6,609 bases of DNA from Holophagales bacterium (GTDB taxonomy: Bacteria > Acidobacteriota > Holophagae > Holophagales > Holophagaceae), in NCBI GenBank assembly GCA_031281385.1, contig JAITFL010000166.1:1-6609 (forward strand), written 5' to 3'. Of this stretch, positions 1 through 6,609 are shown in pieces. Below the pieces are notes generated by a model that worked only from the letters and a program-made list of their open reading frames with translations, made no database searches and was not told the DNA's origin. A program made the position numbers and the translations under genes. How positions within the stretch are numbered: position 1 is the stretch's first letter; each line of letters begins with the position of its first letter.

Positions 1-1206
1 GATGCGGCTGGCCCCAAGTGTGTTGCCTGTTGCAATTTCGGCGATAAAGGCTGGGATGTCAATGTTGACAGGGCAGCCGCTTATACAGTCTGGCTTCTTG
101 CACTTGATGCATCTGGCCGCTTCTATTCTTGCTTGGGCGTGGCTGAAGCCCAATGCCACTTCCTTAAAATTGGAAATCCTTTCCAGTGGGTCTTGGCAGG
201 CCATAATCTGAGCAGGGATTTTCATCCTCTGTGCGGCCTTTAGGTTTACTAAGTCGGCTGTCTCTAAGTCAACGTCTGCAACGGCTTCTATGTTTGGGAT
301 CGCCAATTCTGGCATTTCCAGCACTTTTCTGCCAATGCGACATTCATGGTCTGTCAATGCTGTCCGCTCTTGGTTTTTGTACCAGTCTTGGCGGCTTCGC
401 AGCATCTTGTAGTCAACCTGGTGTCCGTCAAAGTCGGGCCCGTGGAAACAGGCAAACATCATCTTGCCGCCGACGCTTACCCTGCAACAACCGCACATGC
501 CAGTGCCATCTATCATCAGGGCATTTAGGCTCACCAGCGTGGGTATTGCCGCTGGGCGAGTGAGCTCGCTCACCGCCTCCATCATTGGCATGGGCCCAAC
601 CGCCACTACTTGCGCGATGGGTTCGCGGGACATGATTTCTTTTAGCGCATCGGTGACAACGCCCTTTTGCCCAAGGCTTCCGTCGTCTGTCGTGATGAAT
701 AGTTCGGTTGAGGCACTCTTTAGCTCATCGGCCAAAAGAACCCGCTCTGCGCTGCGCCCGCCCAAGATTGTGATGACGCGCCGCCCTGCGGAGCTCAATT
801 CCTCTGCTGCTTGCAGTATGGCTGCGCTTCCATACCCGCCCGCCGCCAAAACGATGGTGCCAATCTCTGCAAGTTCCGTTGGTTTGCCCATCGGGCCTGC
901 AACGGCAAAGAGGCGGTCGCCGGCGTTCAGCTTGCCCATAGCCTTGGTTGTTGCCCCGGCTTCCATCATCACGAAACTGATGACACCTTTTGATGCGTCC
1001 CCCCCGGCCAGTGTCAGCGGAATCCTCTCGCTATTCTCGAATGGTTGCACCATGAAGAACTGGCCTGGCCTCATTCCAATAGCGACCATCGGCGCCATTA
1101 CAGAAAACTTCCACGTCTCCGGGGCAAGCTGGTTTTTTTCGACTATCAAATAGCCTTCGTCAGAGACATCTTGGGCTATGGGGGCACTTGGTGCTGTGTT
1201 TGACAT
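1..1206 (-). CDS. NfnA/SudB-PyrK-like flavoprotein fused to GltD/NfnB-type glutamate synthase small chain (C-terminus cut by window edge)
   Basis: 402 codons are visible, starting at the ATG at 1206 with an AAGGA ribosome site 6 bases upstream (1217-1213) and no stop before the window edge. Residues 18-270 look like the FAD/NAD-binding electron-transfer subunit of the PyrK/SudB/NfnA family. They show RPGQFF (46-51), the flavin-loop motif RIPLTLA (61-67), GPMG (104-107), a glycine-rich nucleotide loop AAGGYGSA (121-128), and a [2Fe-2S] site DGTGMCGCCRV (233-243) with a fourth ligand in FACFHGPDFDGHQVD (251-265). NfnA-type proteins bind this cluster with one Asp and three Cys; here D233, C238, C241 and C253 fit. 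After a linker, residues 335-402 match the GltD/NfnB N-terminus: DPLERISNF, then a C366-x2-C369-x4-C374-x3-C378 cluster motif followed by PVNIDIPAFI. Related fusions are annotated elsewhere as dihydroorotate dehydrogenase B NAD-binding subunit/NADPH-dependent glutamate synthase. The likely role is cytoplasmic NADH/NADPH/ferredoxin electron transfer (transhydrogenase or bifurcating type). Glutamate synthesis or sulfide/polysulfide chemistry cannot be excluded. The FAD/NADPH domains of the second half lie outside the window. Confidence 0.9.
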   Translation of the reverse strand, partial: MSNTAPSAPIAQDVSDEGYLIVEKNQLAPETWKFSVMAPMVAIGMRPGQFFMVQPFENSERIPLTLAGGDASKGVISFVMMEAGATTKAMGKLNAGDRLFAVAGPMGKPTELAEIGTIVLAAGGYGSAAILQAAEELSSAGRRVITILGGRSAERVLLADELKSASTELFITTDDGSLGQKGVVTDALKEIMSREPIAQVVAVGPMPMMEAVSELTRPAAIPTLVSLNALMIDGTGMCGCCRVSVGGKMMFACFHGPDFDGHQVDYKMLRSRQDWYKNQERTALTDHECRIGRKVLEMPELAIPNIEAVADVDLETADLVNLKAAQRMKIPAQIMACQDPLERISNFKEVALGFSHAQARIEAARCIKCKKPDCISGCPVNIDIPAFIAEIATGNTLGASRI

Positions 1207-1263
1207 CCGTTTTCCTTTATAGCTATATTGTACCCTGTATAGTTCAGTAAGCGTGGAGCCAGC
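1207..1263. promoter_or_regulatory. Divergent intergenic region with probable promoters and a short inverted repeat
   Basis: This 57-base gap separates two genes that diverge, so both promoters must lie here or inside the neighbouring coding ends. On the minus strand TACAAT (1232-1227) differs from the -10 consensus at one position and sits 21 bases before the flavoprotein start. On the plus strand TATAGT (1238-1243) also differs at one position and sits before the cytochrome start. Neither has a convincing -35 box at 17 bases. The arms CTATA (1223-1227) and TATAG (1238-1242) form a 5-base inverted repeat with a 10-base spacer covering both candidate -10 boxes. A shared operator is possible but unproven. 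Confidence 0.35.
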
Positions 1264-1536
1264 ATGAAAAAACATCTTTTGCCATTGGTGGGCCTAATTG
1301 CGGCAATCTTGGCGATGCCCGCTGTGGCCAAGCCAAAGTTTGTCAAAGAATCCAAGGACATGGGCGTGTCCGAGATAAGAAATTGCAACTCATGCCATGA
1401 AAGCCAACATGCTTCCAAATTTTCCCGCGAAGACCTAAATGACGTTGGCAAGTGGCTTGTTGAACAAAAAAAGGGGAAGGGCGCGAAAGAAGTTGATGTT
1501 GCTTGGCTAAAGGAGTATTTCGCAAAAGCCAAGTAG
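1264..1536 (+). CDS. Small exported monohaem c-type cytochrome-like protein
   Basis: The gene encodes 90 residues starting at ATG 1264, with GGAG (1255-1258) five bases upstream. The N-terminus is a clear Sec signal peptide: MKKH, a hydrophobic core LLPLVGLIAAILAMP, and a likely cleavage after AVA (residue 22). The mature protein of about 68 residues carries one covalent haem-attachment motif, C41-N-S-C44-H45. The rest is rich in Lys and Glu and ends in a probable helix (AWLKEYFAKAK). This implies a periplasmic haem protein matured by a cytochrome c biogenesis system and probably a small electron carrier, but its partner is unknown. No Met follows the haem motif. The only other possible sulfur or imidazole ligands in the mature part are M33 and H49, so it lacks the usual class I Met ligand position. 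I do not recognise a named family. It is divergent from the flavoprotein gene and convergent with typA, so it is probably transcribed alone. Confidence 0.8.
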   Translation: MKKHLLPLVGLIAAILAMPAVAKPKFVKESKDMGVSEIRNCNSCHESQHASKFSREDLNDVGKWLVEQKKGKGAKEVDVAWLKEYFAKAK

Positions 1537-1546
1537 GGATTTCGCC

Positions 1547-3373
1547 TCAATCTTCCGATCGCCTTTCGCTCTTTTTGCGGTCGTGCGCGTTCAAAATCTT
1601 TTTTCGCAGCCTGATGTGGTTTGGCGTGATTTCTACAAGCTCGTCATCATCAATAAATTCGATGGCTTGCTCTAGGCTCATTTTTCTAGGCGTAGTCAGC
1701 CGCGTGGCCTCGTCGCTGCCGCTGGCCCGCATGTTGGTCAGCTTTTTGCCCTTTGCTACATTGACCACCAGGTCGTTGTCCCTATTGTGTTCACCAACTA
1801 TCATGCCCTCGTAGCACTTGGTGCCTGGGTCAATGAAGAATACGCCCCTGTCTTCTAGGTTCATTATTGCGAACCCCACAGCTTCGCACTGATCCATCGA
1901 AATCAGCACGCCATTCTTTCTGCCGGGCAATTCGCCCCTGTGGGGGCCGTAGTGGCTGAATAGGCTGTTGAGTATGCCCTCTCCCCTGGTGTCCGTTAGA
2001 AATTCGCTGCGGTACCCAATGAGGCCCCGGCTGGGGATTTTGAAGTGCAGCTTAACGCGCCCAAGCTCTTGAGACATGTCCATCATCTCTGCCTTGCGCC
2101 CTCCCAGCTTTTCCATCACGACGCCCATGAATGAATCTGGTACGTCAACAATGACATCCTCGAATGGTTCTTCTTTTTCGCCGGTCTCTGGGTTGACTTG
2201 GGTGATGACCTCGGGCCGGCTGACGCATAGTTCGAAGCCCTCGCGGCGCATTGTTTCGATTAGCACGGACAGGTGCAGCTCGCCCCGGCCCGACACCTTC
2301 CACTTGTCGGGCGAGTCGGTGTCCTCTACCCGCAGGGCCACGTTGTGCTGAAGCTCTTTTTCTAAGCGTTCCCTGATGCGCCTGCTCTGAGTGTATTTGC
2401 CGTCTTGGCCGACAAAGGGGCCATCGTTCACATGAAACACCATCGAAATGGTTGGCTGGTCTATGTCTATGTAGGGTATGGCCTCTGGGTTTTGGGGGCT
2501 GGCTATGGTCTCCCCCACGCGTATGTCGGGGATTCCGGCGATGGCAACAATTTCCCCTGCGGCTGCACTATCCTTGGGGATGCGCTGTAGCCCCTCAAAC
2601 CCGTGCAGGGACGTTATTTTATGGCTTTGTATGGAACCGTCTCGCTTTACGAGTGCCACTTGGTCGCCGATGGATATTCTGCCATTGAAAACGCGCCCAA
2701 TGCCAATTTGGCCAACGTAGTCGTTGTAGTCCATCAGCGTCACCAATATCTGAAGCGGCATTTCTGCATCGCCCTTGGGGTGTGGGCAATGGCGGATCAT
2801 GGTGTCAAAAAGGGGGTCTAGGGTTTCCGGGTTGTCGTTTGTGTCCATGACCGCGTGGCCCAATTTGGCCGACGCAAAGACGCAAGGGAAATCCAACTGC
2901 TCATCCGTGGCACCCAATTCCATCAGCAGTTCAAACACTTGATCCTGCGCCCAAAGGGGCCTTGCCCCTGGGCGGTCAATTTTGTTGATGACCACGATGG
3001 GGCGCAGGCCCAGCGCTAAGGCTTTTCGGGTGACAAACTTAGTCTGCGGCATCGGCCCTTCAAATGCGTCCACCACCAGCAGTACGGAGTCAACCATGCT
3101 GAGCACCCTCTCCACCTCTCCGCCGAAGTCGGCGTGGCCTGGCGTGTCAACTATGTTGAATCGGTGCCCGCCCCAGTGGATAGACGTGCATTTGGCCAAG
3201 ATGGTTATTCCGCGCTCTCTCTCTTGATCGTTGGAGTCCATCGCCCGCTCGGCTATTCTTTGGTTCTCTCTGAACACGTGGGCTGTTTTGAACAGAGCGT
3301 CAACTAATGTGGTCTTCCCATGGTCAACGTGGGCGATGATGGCTACATTTCTGATTTTTTCGATGGGGATCAT
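1547..3373 (-). CDS. typA: Translational GTPase TypA/BipA
   Basis: This 608-residue ribosome-binding GTPase of the EF-G/LepA class acts in ribosome assembly and in translation under stress or low temperature in other bacteria. The length matches the family (about 607 in E. coli). All GTPase motifs are present: G1 AHVDHGKTT (14-22), G2 RGITI (54-58), G3 DTPGH (76-80), G4 NKID (130-133) and G5 around FASAKLG. The family C-terminal half follows, with [18 protein letters not shown] and the basic tail [19 protein letters not shown]. The start at 3373 was chosen because [20 protein letters not shown] is the family N-terminus and AGGAG lies four bases upstream. The frame stays open to 3445, but that extension has no family counterpart. 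The stop is 10 bases from the stop of the convergent cytochrome gene. The pilT gene diverges from it on the other side. The gene looks intact and vertically inherited. Confidence 0.98.
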   Translation of the reverse strand: MIPIEKIRNVAIIAHVDHGKTTLVDALFKTAHVFRENQRIAERAMDSNDQERERGITILAKCTSIHWGGHRFNIVDTPGHADFGGEVERVLSMVDSVLLVVDAFEGPMPQTKFVTRKALALGLRPIVVINKIDRPGARPLWAQDQVFELLMELGATDEQLDFPCVFASAKLGHAVMDTNDNPETLDPLFDTMIRHCPHPKGDAEMPLQILVTLMDYNDYVGQIGIGRVFNGRISIGDQVALVKRDGSIQSHKITSLHGFEGLQRIPKDSAAAGEIVAIAGIPDIRVGETIASPQNPEAIPYIDIDQPTISMVFHVNDGPFVGQDGKYTQSRRIRERLEKELQHNVALRVEDTDSPDKWKVSGRGELHLSVLIETMRREGFELCVSRPEVITQVNPETGEKEEPFEDVIVDVPDSFMGVVMEKLGGRKAEMMDMSQELGRVKLHFKIPSRGLIGYRSEFLTDTRGEGILNSLFSHYGPHRGELPGRKNGVLISMDQCEAVGFAIMNLEDRGVFFIDPGTKCYEGMIVGEHNRDNDLVVNVAKGKKLTNMRASGSDEATRLTTPRKMSLEQAIEFIDDDELVEITPNHIRLRKKILNAHDRKKSERRSED

Positions 3374-3377
3374 GGAG

Positions 3378-3382
3378 CTCCT
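3378..3382 (-). promoter_or_regulatory. typA ribosome binding site
   Basis: AGGAG on the minus strand lies four bases before the ATG at 3373. It decides the start against the upstream in-frame codon at 3445. It overlaps an 8-base palindrome GGAGCTCC (3374-3381). Confidence 0.8.
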
Positions 3383-3388
3383 GGTTAG

Positions 3389-3422
3389 CTGGGCGCCTTG
3401 GCAATTTTTTGGGGGGCGCCAG
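3389..3422. repeat. GC-rich imperfect inverted repeat in the typA leader
   Basis: The left arm CTGGGCGCC (3389-3397) can pair with GGCGCCAG (3415-3422), giving eight pairs with one bulged G and a 17-base loop. The loop contains an A-tract on the typA strand. It ends seven bases before the typA ribosome site, so in the typA transcript it could form a leader hairpin. GGCGCC is itself a palindrome and appears in both arms, so other pairings or dimeric protein binding are possible. A role is inferred from position only. Confidence 0.4.
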
Positions 3423-3424
3423 TC

Positions 3425-3444
3425 TGCCCTATAAGAGAAGGGCA
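3425..3444. repeat. Perfect 6-base inverted repeat between typA and pilT
   Basis: TGCCCT (3425-3430) and AGGGCA (3439-3444) form a perfect inverted repeat around the 8-base spacer ATAAGAGA. The dyad, with 14 bases between arm centres, could be an operator or a small hairpin. It lies 52 bases upstream of typA and 114 bases upstream of pilT. No second copy was noticed in the window. Confidence 0.35.
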
Positions 3445-3548
3445 AACCGAAAATTCTATCAGAAAAAGCGAAAAAGGCGGATAATGGATTTTAGAAACAG
3501 AGCGGAAGAGGCCACAAGGGTGCCTTTATCACTTGATTTTTGGGCTTT

Positions 3549-3552
3549 GGAG
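3549..3552 (+). promoter_or_regulatory. pilT ribosome binding site
   Basis: GGAG sits five bases before the ATG at 3558. It supports that start over the in-frame TTG at 3540, which has no ribosome site. Confidence 0.75.
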
Positions 3553-3557
3553 TTGGA

Positions 3558-4808
3558 ATGAATGTCAACGACCTGCTATCGGCCATTGTCGAACTGGGCG
3601 GCTCGGATTTGCACATCAAGGTCGGGAACTATCCCGTGGCAAGGATCAAAGGCGTTCTGACTCCGCTGGCCAACTTTGGCAAGCTGACCCAAGAAGACAC
3701 CGTCTCGATGGCAAATGCCCTTATCACAACAGAAAAGCAGCGGCAAAAATTCAAAGAAAATTTTGACGCAGACTTAGCGTACTCACTCCCGGGTGTTGGA
3801 AGGTTCCGCTGCAACGTGTTCAAACAGCGCGGGACTATCGGCATAGTGCTTAGGGTTATCCCAATACGGGTCTTCAGCATTGACGACTTGATGCTGCCAA
3901 GCTCGATAAAGGCGATTTGCGAGGAGCAGAGGGGCCTCATCTTGGTCACGGGCAGCACCGGCACTGGGAAGTCAACCACCTTGGCGGCTATGGTGGATTA
4001 CATCAATTCCACAAGGGTAGAGCATATCCTCACCATCGAAGACCCGGTGGAATACTTGCACCGGGACAATAAGTCCCTGATCAACCAGCGAGAAGTGGAG
4101 GGCGACTGCAAGTCGTTTGCAACGGCGCTAAGGGCCGCCCTTCGCCAAGACCCGGACGTCATTCTGGTTGGAGAGATGCGCGATTTAGAAACGATTGAGA
4201 CAGCGATAAACGCAGCCGAGACGGGGCACCTTGTGCTTTCTACTCTTCATACGCTGGACGCCACAGAAACCGTCAACCGCATAATAGGCGCCTTCCCCCC
4301 CCACCACCAGAAACAGGTGCGCCTCCAGCTTGCTGGGGTGCTGAAGGCCGTCATCAGCCAAAGGCTCGTCCCAACGGCCAATGGCACAGGGCGGGTGCCA
4401 GCCGTTGAAGTTATGGTTTCTACAGAAACAGTGAAAAGCTGCATCGAGGACAAAGACAAAACCAAGATGCTGCGCGACGTGATTGCCGCCGGTACCAGTC
4501 AGTATGGGATGCAGACATTTGACCAAAGCCTTTACTTTTTGCTTTCGCGTGGGTTTATCACCGAGGCAGAGGCGCTAAAGCGAGCCACAAATGTCGGCGA
4601 ATTCAAGCTCAGGCTCGAAGGCATCATCTCTTCAGCCGAATCTAGCAGAAGCCAGATGGAAAACAAAATGTCAATCGCATCGGGCGGAGCGGGTGAGCTT
4701 GGACAGCGGAGTGGTTCAGAGCCTTCGGCTTCCAAAACCCAGCCGACAGGTGGAGAGGCGAAGCCCCAGGCTGAAAGGCCAGGCACCAAGATTATGCTTG
4801 CTAGGTGA
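3558..4808 (+). CDS. pilT: Type IV pilus retraction-type ATPase, PilT/PilU family
   Basis: This 416-residue cytoplasmic hexameric ATPase belongs to the GspE/PilT secretion superfamily. PilT members power pilus retraction, giving twitching motility, surface sensing and DNA uptake. The N-terminal domain opens with the PilT signature GGSDLHIKVG (14-23). Then come Walker A GSTGTGKST (132-140), the Asp box TIEDPVEYLH (159-168), Walker B with catalytic Glu DPDVILVGEMRD (198-209, E206) and the His box TGHLVLSTLHT (222-232). The C-terminal domain has GMQTFDQSL (317-325) and EFKLRLEGI (348-356). The region equivalent to the AIRNLIRE motif reads TVKSCIEDKDKT (291-302), clearly different from model PilT. 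After about residue 360 comes a polar Ser/Gly/Pro/Lys-rich tail of roughly 55 residues, absent from the 344-residue classical PilT, so the protein may be PilT, PilU or a related paralogue. It heads a probable operon with the kinase and ispF. Confidence 0.93.
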   Translation: MNVNDLLSAIVELGGSDLHIKVGNYPVARIKGVLTPLANFGKLTQEDTVSMANALITTEKQRQKFKENFDADLAYSLPGVGRFRCNVFKQRGTIGIVLRVIPIRVFSIDDLMLPSSIKAICEEQRGLILVTGSTGTGKSTTLAAMVDYINSTRVEHILTIEDPVEYLHRDNKSLINQREVEGDCKSFATALRAALRQDPDVILVGEMRDLETIETAINAAETGHLVLSTLHTLDATETVNRIIGAFPPHHQKQVRLQLAGVLKAVISQRLVPTANGTGRVPAVEVMVSTETVKSCIEDKDKTKMLRDVIAAGTSQYGMQTFDQSLYFLLSRGFITEAEALKRATNVGEFKLRLEGIISSAESSRSQMENKMSIASGGAGELGQRSGSEPSASKTQPTGGEAKPQAERPGTKIMLAR

Positions 4809-4852
4809 TTCATGCACTTTCCCTTGTTGCCGGGCATTTTAGGCGGGCTGCG

Positions 4853-6388
4853 ATGATCAAGCGTTACGCAATCAGAATTCAAGACAGAAACGGCTTTGAA
4901 AGAAGGGTTTCGGTTGGCAATTCCATTGTGCTGGGCCGCCACAGCCAATGCGACGTAGTCTTGCCAGACGAGATGGTTAGCCGCATGCACTTCAAGGCAG
5001 AGCTAAAAGGCTCCCAGTACTGGGCAGAGGACTTGGGTTCGTCGCATGGCACATACAAAGACGGAGAAAGGATCAAGAGGATACAATGGGAGCCAGGCGC
5101 AGTGCTGGTGATCGCGGATGGTGCCTATAGGCTGATGCTTGTTCCCGAAAAAATATTGCCATCAGAATCAAACGTCCATGCAATACTCTCGACGGCTCGC
5201 CACATAGCCAGCGAGTTTGACTTAGAACATCTGCTGCAAAGGTCGCTTGACCATCTGCTGCGTTTGTCGTGTCAAGATAGGGGCTTCATCTTGATAGAAG
5301 TGGGTGGAAAGCTGGAGCCGGCCGCTAGGCGCGTTTTAGTCCAAGACCCCAGCGGCGAGTCATACATCTCCACTTCTGCCATCGAGCATGTCTTTGAAAC
5401 GGGCGAGCCAATCTGGGTCTCTGATATTGAGAACGCCGAGGAGCTAAGGCACCAAAAATCGGTGAGAGAACTGCGATTGAAATCCATATATTGCCTACCG
5501 ATGTCAGTAAAGAGCAAAAACATAGGCGTCGTCTATTTGGACAGCCGCCACTTATGTCCAGACCCAATAGACCGAAATGTCTTTGAGGCCATCGTAGAGC
5601 TGTGTACTGTTGCCATAGAGCGGGCGAGGGCCCAAGAAGAGCGGCAAAGCAATAGGCTTCTTGCAACTGTTGGCTCGGTGGCTGCGGACATAGTTCACGA
5701 CTTCAAAAACGCACTGTTTTTGATTGGCGGACACGCAGAGATTCTATTCCATATATGCCATGAATCCGAAGCACAGCACCACTTGGAGCAGATACAGGCA
5801 TCTGTGGAACGCCTTACAGCCATGAGTTCAGAAATACTGGGCCTTGCGAGCATGAAGGCTGTAAGGATAACCTCTGTGAACTTTGTCCGCTTTATGAAGG
5901 CAGAAATGGCCAAGTGGCGGCCCAAGGTAAAAAAAGAGGGCATCAAGATTTCAGGAAAAGGCCCTGCCTGCGTCGCCTGCATTGACGCATCTAAAATTGT
6001 CATAGCCCTTGACAACCTGATCGCCAACGCCATCGAATCCATCGCCGAGACCGACAGAGAAGGCGAGATCAAACTTTCGTGGGAGCCAAAAGCCAAAGGC
6101 GTGACGATCAAGGTTTGCGACAATGGCAAGGGCATCCCCAAAAAAGCCATCAAAAAAATATTCGAGCCATTCTTTTCCTATGGCAAAGAAAATGGCACTG
6201 GGCTTGGCTTGCCGACTGTTAAAAACATCGTTGAGATGCACGATGGAACTATCAATATTGAAAGCCAAGCAGGGCATGGGACAGAGGTCACAATTTTTCT
6301 GCCACACACAAAAGACTTGATGCCAGCGGCATTCTCTCACGCTTCGGACGGCCAGGACGAGGAATACATGCTGGCCGATGATGAATGA
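4853..6388 (+). CDS. Soluble FHA-GAF sensor histidine kinase
   Basis: This 511-residue protein has no membrane segment or signal peptide. Residues 1-97 are an FHA phosphothreonine-binding domain: [20 protein letters not shown] (27-46) and [11 protein letters not shown] (61-71), with the core Gly-Arg, Ser-Arg-x-His and HGT residues. Residues about 108-258 form a GAF-like sensor domain, ending in [10 protein letters not shown] (224-233). The kinase core has an H-box VHDFKNAL with H282, an N-box [11 protein letters not shown] (387-397), the G1 box DNGKGIP (423-429), the F-box FEPFF (437-441) and G2 GTGLGLP (448-454). The H-box resembles NtrB/AtoS-like kinases. The tail is acidic. ATG 4853 was chosen because it starts just before the first FHA strand and has AGGCGG (4841-4846) six bases upstream. 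An in-frame GTG at 4805 overlaps the pilT stop but lacks a ribosome site. No response regulator is encoded here. Position right after pilT suggests control of, or by, type IV pili; an NtrC-like partner would be a reasonable guess. Confidence 0.93.
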   Translation: MIKRYAIRIQDRNGFERRVSVGNSIVLGRHSQCDVVLPDEMVSRMHFKAELKGSQYWAEDLGSSHGTYKDGERIKRIQWEPGAVLVIADGAYRLMLVPEKILPSESNVHAILSTARHIASEFDLEHLLQRSLDHLLRLSCQDRGFILIEVGGKLEPAARRVLVQDPSGESYISTSAIEHVFETGEPIWVSDIENAEELRHQKSVRELRLKSIYCLPMSVKSKNIGVVYLDSRHLCPDPIDRNVFEAIVELCTVAIERARAQEERQSNRLLATVGSVAADIVHDFKNALFLIGGHAEILFHICHESEAQHHLEQIQASVERLTAMSSEILGLASMKAVRITSVNFVRFMKAEMAKWRPKVKKEGIKISGKGPACVACIDASKIVIALDNLIANAIESIAETDREGEIKLSWEPKAKGVTIKVCDNGKGIPKKAIKKIFEPFFSYGKENGTGLGLPTVKNIVEMHDGTINIESQAGHGTEVTIFLPHTKDLMPAAFSHASDGQDEEYMLADDE

Positions 6389-6404
6389 TGAACAGCTTTG
6401 GACT

Positions 6405-6410
6405 AGGGAG
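6405..6410 (+). promoter_or_regulatory. ispF ribosome binding site
   Basis: AGGGAG lies nine bases before ATG 6420. It favours this start over the in-frame ATGs at 6378 and 6381, which overlap the end of the kinase gene. Confidence 0.55.
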
Positions 6411-6419
6411 CGCGTTTCA

Positions 6420-6609
6420 ATGATTAGGGTCGGTATTGGGTTCGACGCCCACCGCTTTTCAGACACATCTGAAAATCGCTCTATGGTGCTCATGGGCCTG
6501 TGTGTGCCATTTGACAGGGGGCTGGCTGGCCACAGCGACGCGGATGTGATGCTTCACGCCCTGATTGACGCACTGCTTGGTGCCGCTGGCCTTGGGGATA
6601 TTGGGCGGC
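6420..6609 (+). CDS. ispF: 2-C-methyl-D-erythritol 2,4-cyclodiphosphate synthase IspF (5' part, cut by window edge)
   Basis: Sixty-three codons of IspF are present, about 40 percent of the usual 155-160 residues. The enzyme converts CDP-methylerythritol 2-phosphate to the cyclic diphosphate, releasing CMP, in the cytoplasmic MEP pathway to isoprenoids. The N-terminus [11 protein letters not shown] carries the metal ligands D9 and H11. [20 protein letters not shown] (37-56) includes the third ligand H46, equivalent to E. coli H42, and GLGDIG follows at 57-62. Relative to E. coli there is a short insertion of about three residues after the first motif. The start at 6420 gives the family N-terminus. 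In-frame ATGs at 6378 and 6381 would add 13-14 residues unlike the family. It lies 31 bases after the kinase stop on the same strand, so it is probably co-transcribed; no functional link to pili is evident. ispD, often its neighbour or fusion partner, is not directly upstream. Confidence 0.95.
   Translation, partial: MIRVGIGFDAHRFSDTSENRSMVLMGLCVPFDRGLAGHSDADVMLHALIDALLGAAGLGDIGR

Larger units (their letters stand above)
3374..3557. promoter_or_regulatory. typA-pilT divergent intergenic region
   Basis: The 184 bases between two divergent starts carry no credible gene. They must hold the typA promoter and probably the promoter of the pilT operon. Weak -10-like boxes are visible: TAGAAT on the minus strand, within the A/T-rich stretch around 3450-3460, and GATAAT on the plus strand (3480-3485). 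No good -35 partner was found for either, and I saw no sigma-54 element. The two inverted repeats listed separately occupy the typA-proximal half. Confidence 0.5.

Noticed and set aside
464..1153. A long plus-strand open frame of 229 codons
   Set aside because: It lies entirely antisense to the Nfn-type fusion, whose minus-strand frame carries clear Fe-S and flavin motifs. The plus-strand translation is low in motifs and matches no family I know.
1502..1533. Inverted repeat CTTGGCT/AGCCAAG at the 3' end of the cytochrome gene, considered as a terminator for the converging genes
   Set aside because: The 7-base arms are perfect but the loop is 18 bases and no T-run follows on either strand. 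It also lies within coding sequence, so a chance repeat is as likely.
3374..3445. Upstream extension of typA to 3445
   Set aside because: The 24 extra residues do not resemble the TypA N-terminus, and the AGGAG site places the start at 3373.
4185..4526. Minus-strand open frames opposite pilT and the kinase (for example 4185-4526 and 5951-6493)
   Set aside because: They are shadows of strongly supported plus-strand genes and have no family motif.
4805..4852. GTG start for the kinase overlapping the pilT stop
   Set aside because: No ribosome site precedes it and the 16 added residues fall outside the FHA fold. ATG 4853 has an AGGCGG site at good spacing.
6378..6419. ATG-ATG start for ispF overlapping the kinase end
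   Set aside because: It would add residues not found in IspF proteins. ATG 6420 gives the standard N-terminus with AGGGAG upstream, although coupling cannot be ruled out.

Overview
The window holds six protein genes on both strands of a bacterial chromosome. All six are recognisable families, and there is no sign of a mobile element, CRISPR array, tRNA or rRNA. The gene content points to a Gram-negative, probably respiring bacterium: a type IV pilus retraction-type ATPase, an exported CxxCH haem protein, the non-mevalonate isoprenoid enzyme IspF, and an NfnA/NfnB-type flavoprotein. I cannot place it at phylum level. The mix would fit a deltaproteobacterial or acidobacterial lineage or an uncultured phylum, but that is only an impression.

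Left part (1-1536): a minus-strand gene enters from the left edge. Its protein starts at 1206 and runs off the window at base 1. It joins a PyrK/SudB/NfnA-type FAD/NAD/[2Fe-2S] module to the N-terminal Fe-S region of a GltD/NfnB-type flavoprotein. A 57-base divergent intergenic region separates it from a plus-strand gene for a 90-residue secreted monohaem c-type cytochrome-like protein (1264-1536).

Middle (1547-3373): typA/bipA, a translational GTPase of standard length, lies on the minus strand. It converges on the cytochrome gene with only 10 bases between the stops. Its leader and the divergent region up to 3557 carry two inverted repeats and no gene.

Right part (3558-6609): a plus-strand run that looks like an operon. 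It contains a PilT/PilU-family ATPase, a soluble FHA-GAF-histidine kinase starting 44 bases after the pilT stop, and ispF starting 31 bases after the kinase stop and cut by the right edge. The kinase probably senses a cytoplasmic or phosphoprotein signal, and its position next to pilT suggests a role in pilus or surface behaviour. Its partner response regulator is not in the window. ispF is probably a housekeeping passenger.

I did not find a clearly undescribed system. The points most worth a second look are the FHA-GAF kinase paired with pilT, the tiny cytochrome without an obvious distal haem ligand, the Nfn-type fusion, the divergent pilT C-terminal motif, and the inverted repeats between typA and pilT.
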